Counted from the stretch's first letter, positions 19,401 through 26,753 are shown. The stretch is DNA of 64,000 nt from JABMMZ01 sp044373665 (GCA_044373665.1 JBIPNH010000003.1:1-64000), one strand, 5' to 3'. Numbers and translations: made by a program. Notes: generated by a model from the sequence alone, not told the origin.

Positions 19401-20272
19401 GCAATTTCAGAGCTTGGCGCTATTTTCTTAACCAAGCCTTGCAATACTTTTCCAGGACCACATTCTTCAAAACGCACTGCCCCATCTGTAACCATAGCTT
19501 GAACACATTGAGTCCATTTTACAGGAGCCGTTAATTGTTTAAGTAAGTTTGCTTTTATTTGTTCAGGGTTTACTTCAGCTTGAGCTGTCACATTTTGATA
19601 AATAGGACAAGAACCTTGACTGAATTTTGTATTTTCTATAGCAATTGCTAATTTTTCTTCAGCAGGTTTCATTAAGGGTGAGTGAAAAGCACCGCCTACT
19701 TGAAGTACCAAAGCACGTTTAGCCCCTGCTGCTTTTAATTTTTCACAAGCTTCATTCACTGCTTCTATTTCTCCTGATATTACCAATTGTCCTGGACAGT
19801 TATAATTAGCAGGAACTACAATGCCGCTGGTAATTGAGGCACAAATTTCTTCAACTTTAGCATCCTCCAAACCCAATACAGCAGCCATTGTGCTAGGTTT
19901 CAATTGACAAGCTTCTTGCATTGCCATGGCGCGTTGATATACTAATTTTAAGCCATCTTCAAAAGTTAGGGTTCCATTGGCAACCAAAGCCGAAAACTCG
20001 CCTAAACTGTGACCTGCCACCATGTCGGGCTGAAATGATTCACCTAAACATTTGGCAGCAATCACTGAATGTAAAAAAATGGCAGGTTGAGTGATATTAG
20101 TTTGCTTTAAACCCTCATCCGTACCGTTAAACAATTCATCTGTAATACGGAAACCTAATATCTCGTTTGCTTTTTCAAACAACGCTTTAGCTTCTGGGAA
20201 TTGCTCATATAAATCTTTTCCCATTCCTACAAATTGCGCGCCTTGTCCTGGAAATAAAAATGCTTTTTTCAT
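19397..20272 (-). CDS. fabD: Malonyl-CoA:ACP transacylase
   Basis: Moves malonyl groups from CoA to acyl carrier protein to feed fatty acid synthesis. The 291-residue length is standard. The PGQGAQ motif is at residues 8-13, the nucleophile Ser89 sits in GHSLGE, and His197 (GAFHSPLM) completes the dyad; a conserved Gln/Asn-rich QNV strand follows. The ATG at 20272 is preceded 4 nt upstream by TAAAATTG on the minus strand, one base off the TAnnTTTG promoter consensus. It stands alone, not in a fab cluster, and abuts the envelope operon tail-to-tail. Confidence 0.95.
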   Translation of the reverse strand: MKKAFLFPGQGAQFVGMGKDLYEQFPEAKALFEKANEILGFRITDELFNGTDEGLKQTNITQPAIFLHSVIAAKCLGESFQPDMVAGHSLGEFSALVANGTLTFEDGLKLVYQRAMAMQEACQLKPSTMAAVLGLEDAKVEEICASITSGIVVPANYNCPGQLVISGEIEAVNEACEKLKAAGAKRALVLQVGGAFHSPLMKPAEEKLAIAIENTKFSQGSCPIYQNVTAQAEVNPEQIKANLLKQLTAPVKWTQCVQAMVTDGAVRFEECGPGKVLQGLVKKIAPSSEIA

Positions 20273-20720
20273 GCTTCAATTTTAATACTTATTTGATAAT
20301 ATTAAAAGGTTTTTATTTTTCAGATTATTGAAAGTAAATCGTTTAGAATCTGCAAGCAATGTCGTTTTATTAACTAATCTATTTCCAAGCAGGCACAAGT
20401 TGGATGAGCCTGTTTTCTTGGGTAAATGAATCCATTTGATTGATGTTAATGATGATGCCGTTGTAAGTTATCTGTCATTACCAATGAATGAACTCTCACA
20501 TTTCGAATGGTTAATTGTTAAAAATCAATTTGGTTGTTTGGAGGCAATGGGTTTAATTTGTAAAACAAAACTGAAAAAACGGGAATATCTAAAACACTAA
20601 AAAAGTTCCTCCTATATTACGAAAACGTATGTTTTTGGGAACATTTTGAAGAAAAAAGATCTCATATAAGTAAGTTATAGCCAATGCTAAAAAGACGACA
20701 ACAAACAAAATAAATTGACA
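20273..20720. other. Intergenic region preceding the cassette array
   Basis: About 450 bp without a confident gene. An open plus-strand segment ending at 20600 could encode a 38-residue fragment from ATG 20484 (MNELSHFEWLIV...), possibly a gene remnant, but support is weak. A GTTCC/GGAAC inverted repeat lies near 20605-20643. At 20674-20682 GTTATAGCC forms the left border of the first integron-type cassette. No attI or integrase gene is seen. Confidence 0.5.
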
Positions 20721-21367
20721 ATGGAAGAAAGACCAAAAATAAAATTAGAACTTACGACAGCCGACAAGATATTTGAAAGTATTGGTTGGTTTTTAATAAT
20801 AGCGATTTGGGGTTTGACAATTACAAACTATTCAAACTTGCCTGACACTATTCCGACACATTATAATGGAGCAGGACAAGCTGATGGGTTTGGCGGAAAG
20901 GCGACTATTTTGACTTTGCCCTTAATTGCAACCATTTTATTCATTGGACTGACAATATTAAATAAGTTTCCACACGTATTCAATTATCCAACCAATATTA
21001 CGCAAGACAACGCTTTTAGGCAATATACCAATGCGACAAGACTTATAAGATATCTTAAACTTATTATCGTTTTTATTTTCGGACTTATTGCGTTCAAGAC
21101 AATTCAAAATGCAAACGGAAAAGCAGACGGACTTGGAGTTTGGTTTTTACCAATGACAATGGGACTGATTTTTATTCCGCTGATTTATTTTGTGATTAAA
21201 TCATTCAAGACAAAACAATGACCAAAAGACAAAGCACTGGCTATAACAGCACCTACCCAAAAGGCGGGGTGTCGTGTTCCAAAGACAGTTTTGTGGTTAA
21301 TCAAACATTAGTTTTTCAAATCAAGTTTTGTGGTAAAAGTCCCGCCCTTCGGCTAAGCCGCGAAACG
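20675..21367 (+). mobile_element. Integron-type gene cassette 1 (DUF1648 gene + attC)
   Basis: Bounded on the left by G^TTATAGCC (20674) and on the right by G^TTAGGCAC (21367), with the crossover assumed after G. Its first bases GTTATAGCCAATGC (20674-20687) are complementary at 13 of 14 positions to GCACTGGCTATAAC (21234-21247), which opens its own attC-like hairpin. That is the expected signature of a cassette that was once circular. It carries one gene in the same direction as its attC. No integrase is in the window, so this resembles a CALIN (cassette cluster lacking an integrase). Confidence 0.7.
20721..21221 (+). CDS. DUF1648/SdpI-like small membrane protein
   Basis: A 166-residue inner-membrane protein with about four helices (near residues 17-37, 63-82, 112-131 and 140-160). 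The first extracytoplasmic loop carries the DUF1648 signature (LPDTIPTHYNGAGQADGFGGK), seen in SdpI-type immunity and transport-like proteins. The start could be TTG 20715, but ATG 20721 two codons later is preferred. It lies alone inside cassette 1 with its stop 13 bp before the attC hairpin, the typical packing of a cassette gene. The upstream sequence has no TAnnTTTG box, so it may depend on an external promoter. Function is unproven. Confidence 0.75.
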   Translation: MEERPKIKLELTTADKIFESIGWFLIIAIWGLTITNYSNLPDTIPTHYNGAGQADGFGGKATILTLPLIATILFIGLTILNKFPHVFNYPTNITQDNAFRQYTNATRLIRYLKLIIVFIFGLIAFKTIQNANGKADGLGVWFLPMTMGLIFIPLIYFVIKSFKTKQ

Positions 21368-21375
21368 TTAGGCAC
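21234..21375 (+). repeat. attC-like site 1
   Basis: About 142 bp imperfect palindrome between DUF1648 and the Crp/Fnr gene. It starts GCACTGGCTATAAC and ends CGAAACGTTAGGCAC, where GTTAGGC fits the attC R' core GTTRRRY. Inner complementary blocks are AAAGGCGGGG (about 21260-21269) with TCCCGCCCTT (about 21342-21351), and the tip is AT-rich. An accidental ORF reads through it; the hairpin and the relation to site 2 are the better explanation. Confidence 0.7.
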
Positions 21376-21398
21376 AAGCATAAAAAGACACAGAACAA

Positions 21399-21962
21399 TT
21401 GGAAACTTTAAGACTATATTTCAATAAATTTATAAAACTGAATGACCCAGAATGGGCAGACTTTGAAAAGTATATAATAAAGGCGAAAATTGGGAAAAAC
21501 GAGCAAATACTCAGAAAAGGCGAACATTGCAATTTTATCGCATTTATCCACGAGGGGAGTTTTAGATTTTATTACGACAAGGACGGTGAAGAAAAAATCA
21601 CTGCCTTTAATTTTAAAGGTGATTTTGTAAGCAATTACAGAAGCTTTTTAACTGGTAATCCTTCAGACCATTTTATTGAAGCGATGCAAGATGCAGTTAT
21701 TTATAAAATAAATTTGCAAGAACTTAATTCTTTATATGATAAACATAAAAATATAGAACGACTTGGCAGACTGATTGCTGAAAATTTATATCTTATGGTA
21801 GCCAGTCGTCTTGACTCGTTCATGTTTCAAACCCCAGAAGAAAGATATAAAGCTTTGATTGAAAGAAATTCAAGATTACTACAAGAAGTACCACAGTATA
21901 TGATTGCTTCCTATCTCGGTGTTAAACCGGAAACATTAAGTCGTATTAGAGGACGCAAATAA
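21399..21962 (+). CDS. Crp/Fnr family transcriptional regulator
   Basis: A 187-residue one-component regulator. The N-terminal cyclic-nucleotide-binding-type beta-roll spans about residues 25-115 (NEQILRKGEHCNFIAFIHEGSFRFYY and similar strands), followed by a dimerisation helix. The C-terminal winged HTH is short, with the recognition part YMIASYLGVKPETLSRIRGRK ending the protein, as in the Bacteroidota subgroup. No N-terminal cysteine cluster is visible, so it is not an Fe-S FNR. The start is TTG 21399; no ATG is available. It lies 24 nt inside cassette 2. The TTGAC-n4-GTCAA dyad just downstream (21984) is a plausible target controlling the next gene. Confidence 0.88.
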   Translation: METLRLYFNKFIKLNDPEWADFEKYIIKAKIGKNEQILRKGEHCNFIAFIHEGSFRFYYDKDGEEKITAFNFKGDFVSNYRSFLTGNPSDHFIEAMQDAVIYKINLQELNSLYDKHKNIERLGRLIAENLYLMVASRLDSFMFQTPEERYKALIERNSRLLQEVPQYMIASYLGVKPETLSRIRGRK

Positions 21963-21983
21963 TTTTGGCTCTGAAATGATTTA

Positions 21984-22028
21984 TTGACTTTGGTCAACGA
22001 CTTTTGCTTTGTTGACTATCTACCTTTG
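21984..22028 (+). promoter_or_regulatory. Crp/Fnr-type operator and promoter for the cassette outer-membrane gene
   Basis: TTGACTTTGGTCAA (21984-21997) is a perfect 5+5 dyad with a 4-nt centre, the geometry of FNR-type sites. A further half site GTTGAC (22011-22016) also pairs with GTCAAC (21993-21998). The -7 box TACCTTTG (22021-22028) matches TAnnTTTG. With a start near 22033 the dyad centre falls around -42, the class II activator position. The regulator gene is immediately upstream. Binding is inference. Confidence 0.6.
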
Positions 22029-22060
22029 TCCTATTAATCAACATTTAAAATTTTAAGACA

Positions 22061-22639
22061 ATGAAATCGATATTCATTTATGTTGCTTTGGCAGCAATCA
22101 CAGTAGTAAACGCATTTGGACAAGAGCAAAACATTCCATCAAGAAAATGGGGGGCAGAAGTAAATTTACTTTGGCCAATCTTTCCCGGAAACATCTACAA
22201 GGGACAAGTTACTTACGAAACTTGGCGAAAAAATGATTTAGCAGGTGACGTATTTGTTGGCTTTCACATAAGACCATCTGAGTTTAGGGAAGAAGAAGGC
22301 GATTTCGCCAATTATGCGCTAACATTCGGGTACAGACAATTCGTTTGGAAAGGGCTTCATTTTGAACTTTACAATGCATTCGGACCAGGCTTTAACAAAA
22401 ACAATCCTGTTGATGGAAAAGACTATACAAGCTGGGACTATGAAGTGGGATTATTAGCAGGGTATCGCTGGGAATTTTTGAAAAAAGAGAAAAGGGAAAA
22501 GATGAAAATCAGCCCCTATTTAAGCACACAACAAGGATTTTATTATGTAGCTTCAAAGAGTAATCCGCATCCAATTATAGGTTCAACTGGTGAAAGACCG
22601 ATTTATGTCGGGACTTTAAACTTGGGAATTAGATTTTAA
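22061..22639 (+). CDS. Predicted outer-membrane beta-barrel protein
   Basis: A 192-residue exported protein of unknown function. The signal peptide (MKSIFIYVALAAITVVNAFG, cleavage near residue 20) is followed by alternating amphipathic strands rich in aromatic residues (VNLLWPIFPGNIYKG, YALTFGYRQFVWKG, VGLLAGYRWEF) and a terminal strand ending in Phe (YVGTLNLGIRF), typical of small outer-membrane barrels. The ATG is 32 nt after a TACCTTTG box. It is the second gene of cassette 2 and ends 30 bp before attC-like site 2. Control by the preceding Crp/Fnr regulator is likely. No enzyme motif is visible. Confidence 0.72.
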   Translation: MKSIFIYVALAAITVVNAFGQEQNIPSRKWGAEVNLLWPIFPGNIYKGQVTYETWRKNDLAGDVFVGFHIRPSEFREEEGDFANYALTFGYRQFVWKGLHFELYNAFGPGFNKNNPVDGKDYTSWDYEVGLLAGYRWEFLKKEKREKMKISPYLSTQQGFYYVASKSNPHPIIGSTGERPIYVGTLNLGIRF

Positions 22640-22668
22640 ACTCTAATCTGCCCAAATCATAAATGCCA

Positions 22669-22806
22669 GTGCCTAACAGCGGTTTTGCCTCAGGCGGGGT
22701 TTCGTACTCCGTCTGACGCATTTTGCTATATTTGAACTTTATTGCTTCGTATCAAGTTTGGTGGTTTAATTCCCGCCCGAACGCAAAGCCGCGGAACGTT
22801 ACAAGC
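22669..22806 (+). repeat. attC-like site 2
   Basis: About 138 bp imperfect palindrome, nearly the same length as site 1. It opens GTGCCTAACAGCGG and closes GCGGAACGTTACAAGC. Internal pairing blocks are CGGTTTTGC (about 22680-22688) with GCAAAGCCG (about 22783-22791), and GGCGGGG (about 22694-22700) with TTCCCGCC (about 22770-22777). It shares CAGGCGGGG/CCCGCCC and CAAGTTT-GTGGT elements with site 1, showing common descent. An ORF across it is accidental. Confidence 0.72.
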
Positions 22807-23010
22807 AAGGCTATGACCAACGAAATGAAATGGACATATCGGTTGACAAGAGACAGAAGCCCCCCGCAAAGGCAAGAGAGAGGCTACGCCTCACACTTGC
22901 CTTTTTTGCAGCCCGCAATTGTGCCAACAGGCACAATTGTAGCACCTAACTGACTGTAGAAAGGCTATTTTAATAGTTAGGACAAAAAACAAAATTAATA
23001 ATAAACAAAA
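22799..23010 (+). other. Start of a third cassette, without its attC; two strong hairpins
   Basis: After G22798 a third cassette would begin with TTACAAGC, but no GCTTGTAAC partner was found downstream, so its far end seems lost. The stretch contains a nested stem (GCAAAGGCAAG 22866-22876 with CTTGCC...TTGC 22896-22909, enclosing GAGGC-TAC-GCCTC) and a 10-bp hairpin CAATTGTGCC-AACA-GGCACAATTG (22916-22939). No gene is evident until 23011. The hairpins might be a degenerate attC or terminators. Confidence 0.45.
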
Positions 23011-23550
23011 ATGAAATCTTTAAATAAAATAAGTATATTAGCGGTTGTATTTGCTGCTATGACAATTAGTGTTAACGCCCAAACCACAGGGAATTGGGAT
23101 TTGAATTCAGGGAATGCCCAAACTACATCTACCTTTGCAGTAGGTCTTGGTACAACCACTCCGAATGCAAGGTTTAATTTAGTAAATCCTGTGTTCTCCG
23201 ATGGAGAAGGTGGCTTTTTTTCGCATAATCCTTTTCATATACAATTTAGTGGATTAAGCACTATGATGCTCCTTAACCAATTTGGAATGTTAGGATTGAA
23301 AACAAATAATCCCAACAGTTATTTTCATCTAAATGTAAATTCACTATCTCACAACATGTTTGAACTCACCAAACAAAACGGTACAGCGACAAGCAGACTT
23401 TATTTTGACTCACGATTTTATACAACTTCACACTTGTCTTTAAATCCAATTTGTGCCGTTGTTGGTGTTATCACCAACGACATGCATTTCATGAAACTTG
23501 ATTGTTGGTCTCGGCTAAGCCGAGACCAACAATGGCTTCAAATTTTTTAA
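23011..23550 (+). pseudogene. Truncated secreted protein (5' part only)
   Basis: The product has a clear signal peptide (MKSLNKISILAVVFAAMTISVNAQ) and about 120 further residues of a secreted protein with TTTPNARFNLVNP-like segments, as in long Bacteroidota surface or tail-fibre-like proteins. From 23452 the frame runs into the 189-bp duplicated block, which belongs to the neighbouring terminator and the 3' end of the YjbR gene. The last 33 residues are therefore not native. The gene has almost certainly lost its 3' part to a rearrangement. Secretion is supported; function unknown. Confidence 0.65.
23501..23533. terminator. 33-bp perfect palindrome, left copy
   Basis: Arms ATTGTTGGTCTCGGCT and AGCCGAGACCAACAAT around a single A. 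It lies between convergent genes and could form a very stable bidirectional hairpin, though no long T tract follows. An identical copy lies 189 bp downstream. Confidence 0.5.
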
Positions 23551-23689
23551 AACAGAGCTTTACAACCCCTCCAATTCTTTTTTCTGTTGTTTGGTCAATC
23601 CACTTTTAACCAATTCATAACTGTGGTCAACTAATTCCTTTGTGCCGTTGTTGGTGTTATCACCAACGACATGCATTTCATGAAACTTG

Positions 23690-23722
23690 ATTGTTGGTCT
23701 CGGCTAAGCCGAGACCAACAAT
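23690..23722. terminator. 33-bp perfect palindrome, right copy
   Basis: Same palindrome as at 23501-23533, here in its probable original place just downstream of the minus-strand YjbR-type gene, where it would act as that gene's transcription-ending hairpin. Confidence 0.5.
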
Positions 23723-23748
23723 GGCTTCAAATTTTTTAAAACAGAGCT

Positions 23749-24099
23749 TTACAACCCCTCCAATTCTTTTTTCTGTTGTTTGGTCAATCCGCTTTTAACC
23801 AATTCATAACTGTGGTCAACTAATTCTTTTAATAATTGCTCGGACAAACCTTCAACATAAACCGTATTCCAATGGGTTTTATTCATGTGGTATCCTGGTT
23901 GTATTTGCGAATATTCCTCCCTTAATTCAATGGCTTTTTCGGGATTGCATTTTAAATTGATGCTTTGAAAATCGTTTAAACTACACAATGCAAATACTTT
24001 TCCCATCACTTTGAAGACTAATGTATCAGGACCAAAAGGACATTCCTCGCTCACACCAGGTTTGGAAATGCAATAGTTTCTAAATTGCTCAATGTCCAT
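23749..24099 (-). CDS. MmcQ/YjbR family protein
   Basis: A 116-residue small protein of the MmcQ/YjbR (CyaY-like fold) family, whose members are often called DNA-binding proteins although their role is unclear. Family features are visible: an N-terminal helix with RNYCISKPGVSEECPFGPDTLVFKVMGKVFAL, then NLKCNPEKAIELREEY, PGYHMNKTHWNTVYV and the terminal SYELV helix. The ATG at 24099 lies 8 bp after the FTCD stop, so it is probably the second gene of that transcript. Its last 27 codons are duplicated immediately downstream. Confidence 0.88.
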   Translation of the reverse strand: MDIEQFRNYCISKPGVSEECPFGPDTLVFKVMGKVFALCSLNDFQSINLKCNPEKAIELREEYSQIQPGYHMNKTHWNTVYVEGLSEQLLKELVDHSYELVKSGLTKQQKKELEGL

Positions 24100-24107
24100 T
24101 GTTGATT

Positions 24108-25799
24108 CTAAAAAGCAATGGCCTCTTCAACACGTTGAAGTATGGCATCTATTTGAGTATGATTTTCTTTCAACAATTGTTTTGCTTCTTCGGCAAATGC
24201 AGCAGCTTGTTGTTTGTTAGACAAACCCTTAGCATTAATCATGACATTAAAATAAGCCCCTCTTACCGCAGTTTTGATACACAATAAGCCTACACCAGCA
24301 TCGGTTATACTGTTCTGATTGCCTTGTTCCACCATTTGACGAAGAATGTCAACACATTGAAACGCAACCTTCATGGTTTTTAATGGCACTTCAGTTGCAT
24401 AAATTGACGCATTTTCAATTGCAGCTTTTCGACTATTTTTTTCCTCTTCAGTTGATTTTGGCAATTGCATCGCAGACATTATAGCATTAAACGCCTGAGT
24501 ATCTTCATCAATAAAAGTCAATAATTGCTGTTTCAATGTTTGCGCTTTTTCTGCCCAAGCAGAGAATTCAGCGGTACGATGTTCCCAACCTCTTTTATCC
24601 GCACTTAAATTGGCAACCATAGCCCCTAAACTGATGCCTATTGTTCCACACAATGCACTTACAGAGCCGCCTCCAGGAGCAGGACTCTCGCTTGCAGTTT
24701 CGTTAGCAAATTGCTTAATTGTTAAATCGATTAGCGCGGTTTTGTTTTGTTGTTGTAAAACGTATTCAATAATTCGTTCTTGCGGATTGAAAGAACTTAA
24801 TTGGTTGAGCCCCAAAGATTCAACTGCTATGTGAATCAGTTCTTCTTCACTTACCCCAACACTTCTGCCTTGTTTTTCTAAATAATATTTACCAGCCTCT
24901 AAGAGGGGTTGCAATGGCACTAATCCTACCAATTCACTTCCAGTAACCCGTACACCACGTTCATTGGCTTTGGCACAAACCTCATCAAAAGCTTTGTGTA
25001 CCGACGTAATTTTGTAATTGGTTAAATTCATGCTTATTTGCGCTAACCCATACTCTTCGATATACCAACCAATTGCTTTTACTGATTTTAACGTCCCCGG
25101 AATTCTTACATCTTCTCCATTTTCATCTTTCACCACTTTCCCTGAATAAGGATTTCCTTCTCTCTTTACCCTTCCTGCTTCTCTTACATCAAAAGCAATT
25201 CTGTTGGCAATACGGGTCGACTTTGTATTCAAATTCACATTGTAAGCTATTAAAAAATCGCGAGCACCAATAACAGTTGCGCCATGTTTAAGTGGTAATT
25301 CACTAGGACCAAAATCAGGTTTCCATTCAGGAAGTTTTATTTTTTCGGCAAATCCTTCATATTCACCTCCACGAATCACTGACAAGTTGGAACGGTTTTT
25401 ATTCGGTTGAGCCTCTTCGTACAGATAAACAGGAATTTGAAGTTCTTTACCCACTTTTTCAGCTAAAACAATGGCCCATTTGGCACATTCTTCCATGCTA
25501 ATGCCCGAAACAGGCACAAAAGGACAAACATCGGTTGCACCCATGCGAGGGTGTTCTCCTTTGTGTGTTCTCATGTCAATTAATTCAGCAGCTTTTTGAA
25601 TTCCTAAAAATGCGGCTTCTACCACTTCGGCAGGAGTGCCTGCAAATGTAACAACGGTTCTGTTTGTGGCTTTACCCATGTCAACATGTAATAATTTTAC
25701 ACCTTCTACACTTTCTATGGCTTGGGTAATTTGATTGATAATTTCAGGATTTTGCCCTTCACTAAAATTAGGCACACATTCTATGATTTGTTTCGACAT
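24108..25799 (-). CDS. ftcD: Bifunctional glutamate formimidoyltransferase / formimidoyl-THF cyclodeaminase
   Basis: Final steps of the formiminoglutamate route of histidine degradation: transfers the formimino group to tetrahydrofolate, then releases ammonia to give 5,10-methenyl-THF. The 563 residues hold both enzymes in one chain. The formiminotransferase half (about 1-300) shows ECVPNFSEG, VEGVKLLHVDMG and HKGEHPRMGATDVCPFVP with the catalytic His. The cyclodeaminase half (about 355-563) shows ASESPAPGGGSVSALCG and a helical bundle. A TATTTTTG box (25807-25814, minus) lies 7 nt upstream. No hut genes are adjacent. Confidence 0.95.
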   Translation of the reverse strand: MSKQIIECVPNFSEGQNPEIINQITQAIESVEGVKLLHVDMGKATNRTVVTFAGTPAEVVEAAFLGIQKAAELIDMRTHKGEHPRMGATDVCPFVPVSGISMEECAKWAIVLAEKVGKELQIPVYLYEEAQPNKNRSNLSVIRGGEYEGFAEKIKLPEWKPDFGPSELPLKHGATVIGARDFLIAYNVNLNTKSTRIANRIAFDVREAGRVKREGNPYSGKVVKDENGEDVRIPGTLKSVKAIGWYIEEYGLAQISMNLTNYKITSVHKAFDEVCAKANERGVRVTGSELVGLVPLQPLLEAGKYYLEKQGRSVGVSEEELIHIAVESLGLNQLSSFNPQERIIEYVLQQQNKTALIDLTIKQFANETASESPAPGGGSVSALCGTIGISLGAMVANLSADKRGWEHRTAEFSAWAEKAQTLKQQLLTFIDEDTQAFNAIMSAMQLPKSTEEEKNSRKAAIENASIYATEVPLKTMKVAFQCVDILRQMVEQGNQNSITDAGVGLLCIKTAVRGAYFNVMINAKGLSNKQQAAAFAEEAKQLLKENHTQIDAILQRVEEAIAF

Positions 25800-25806
25800 G
25801 ATGCCA

Positions 25807-25814
25807 CAAAAATA
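25807..25814 (-). promoter_or_regulatory. Promoter -7 box (TATTTTTG) 7 nt before ftcD
   Basis: Minus-strand TATTTTTG, exact TAnnTTTG match, 7 nt from the FTCD start; implies a leaderless or near-leaderless message. Confidence 0.5.
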
Positions 25815-25932
25815 ATATCAAACTATTAAATAGAAGTGGATTGTAAAAAAATAATAGTATTTCTTTTAAAGTTGATTATTAAGTTTTTATCGATTTTTTT
25901 CATCTGTTTTACTATTTAATCCATGGCTTTTG

Positions 25933-25940
25933 TATGTTTG
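25933..25940 (+). promoter_or_regulatory. Promoter -7 box (TATGTTTG) 4 nt before start codon
   Basis: TATGTTTG matches TAnnTTTG and ends 4 nt before ATG 25945. It overlaps the alternative ATG at 25930, ruling that start out if the box is real. Confidence 0.55.
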
Positions 25941-25944
25941 TGTT

Positions 25945-26379
25945 ATGAATACACAAAAATTATGGCGCAAAAAAGACGATAAAGTTATTGCAGGAATCTG
26001 CAGTGGCTTAGGTCAATATTTTAATTCAGATCCTATTTTATTCAGATTTGCGTTCTTGGCTTTGCTTTTTGCAGGTGGTAGCAGTATTTTCATCTATATT
26101 ATTTTATGGATTGTGCTTCCCTCTGAACCAATCTCTATAAAAAGCGAAACTATTTATACAGAAACAATCCATTCTACTGATACGGAAAACAATATCAAAG
26201 AAATGCAATCGATGGACAGCACAAGCTTGGTGTTTGGGTTATTATTAATTTCTGGTGGGGTATTACTCCTTTTGAACAACTTAGTACCTTATTTGAAAAT
26301 GCAAAAGTTGTGGCCCGTAATACTCATTATGATTGGTTTAGGATTGCTATTTAACAAAAAGAAAGATAAAAACAATTAA
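25945..26379 (+). CDS. PspC domain membrane protein
   Basis: A 144-residue inner-membrane protein with an N-terminal PspC domain (KKDDKVIAGICSGLGQYFNSDP, then a transmembrane helix to about residue 53). A charged linker follows, then two helices resembling the LiaI/LiaF-type membrane region (FGLLLISGGVLLLLNNL, LWPVILIMIGLGLLF) before a lysine tail. PspC proteins sense or respond to membrane stress. ATG 25945 is chosen over 25930 because of the promoter box between them. The next gene begins 1 bp after its stop with the same LiaF-like fold, so the two probably work together. Confidence 0.85.
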   Translation: MNTQKLWRKKDDKVIAGICSGLGQYFNSDPILFRFAFLALLFAGGSSIFIYIILWIVLPSEPISIKSETIYTETIHSTDTENNIKEMQSMDSTSLVFGLLLISGGVLLLLNNLVPYLKMQKLWPVILIMIGLGLLFNKKKDKNN

Positions 26380-26380
26380 T

Positions 26381-26638
26381 ATGAAAAATCAGAATTTTAC
26401 AGCAGGACTTTTATTGTCGATACTTGGCGTAGTTTTATTATTACGTAATTTCGATTTATTGAATATCAATTGGAATGTGGTTTTAAAGTTTTGGCCACTA
26501 TTGCTTATTTATTTGGGGTTAGCCACCTTATACGGCAACAAAAAAACATGGGTTGTTCCCATTGCAATGTTGTTTATAACTTTGGTTTCAATATTACTTT
26601 ATTGGTTATTTAAAGAATCAGCTGGATTGATAGTATAG
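26381..26638 (+). CDS. LiaI/LiaF-like (DUF5668-type) small membrane protein
   Basis: An 85-residue protein consisting almost wholly of three transmembrane helices. Its first half (GLLLSILGVVLLLRNFDLLN, KFWPLLLIYLGLATLY) mirrors the C-terminal membrane region of the preceding PspC protein, as in DUF5668/LiaF-like envelope-stress proteins. It starts 1 bp after the PspC stop and ends before the strong terminator at 26702-26730, closing the two-gene unit. Confidence 0.78.
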   Translation: MKNQNFTAGLLLSILGVVLLLRNFDLLNINWNVVLKFWPLLLIYLGLATLYGNKKTWVVPIAMLFITLVSILLYWLFKESAGLIV

Positions 26639-26701
26639 TAAATGAGGGAGTTATCTCCTTAAAATAAAAATTATATTATATTTAGTAAATCATATTCAAT
26701 T

Positions 26702-26730
26702 AAAAAGGGAACCAAATTGGTTCCCTTTTT
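26702..26730. terminator. Bidirectional rho-independent terminator
   Basis: AAAAAGGGAACC (26702-26713) pairs perfectly with GGTTCCCTTTTT (26719-26730) around a 5-nt loop. The A and T tracts on both sides let it serve both the PspC operon and the convergent ribonucleotide reductase gene. Confidence 0.9.
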
Positions 26731-26753
26731 AATATCAATTTTTCAAGTATCTA

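Larger units (their letters stand above)
21368..22798 (+). mobile_element. Integron-type gene cassette 2 (Crp/Fnr regulator + outer-membrane protein + attC)
   Basis: Begins with TTAGGCAC after G21367 and ends at G22798. Its start GTTAGGCAC (21367-21375) is exactly complementary to GTGCCTAAC (22669-22677), the opening of attC-like site 2, as expected for a cassette integrated at attC1. It carries two genes in the orientation of the array, a Crp/Fnr regulator and a small predicted beta-barrel, separated by a promoter with an FNR-like dyad. Two-gene cassettes with their own regulator are uncommon. Confidence 0.68.
23452..23829. repeat. Tandem duplication, 189-bp unit, two copies
   Basis: Copies 23452-23640 and 23641-23829 have a constant 189-bp offset and only about two substitutions (for example A23612 versus G23801 near TCAATCC). 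Each copy holds a GTTGGTG-TTAT-CACCAAC hairpin, a 33-bp palindrome and the last 27 codons of the YjbR-type gene. The right copy is the native 3' end; the left copy overwrites the 3' end of the secreted-protein gene. Confidence 0.93.

Noticed and set aside
20484..20600. 38-residue fragment upstream of the cassettes
   Set aside because: Too short and without promoter or homology; noted only as a possible remnant.
21218..21427. 69-residue ORF overlapping the DUF1648 stop
   Set aside because: It reads straight through the attC-like hairpin; the palindrome explains the sequence better.
22723..22953. 76-residue ORF
   Set aside because: Spans attC-like site 2 and the two hairpins after it; no protein-like features.
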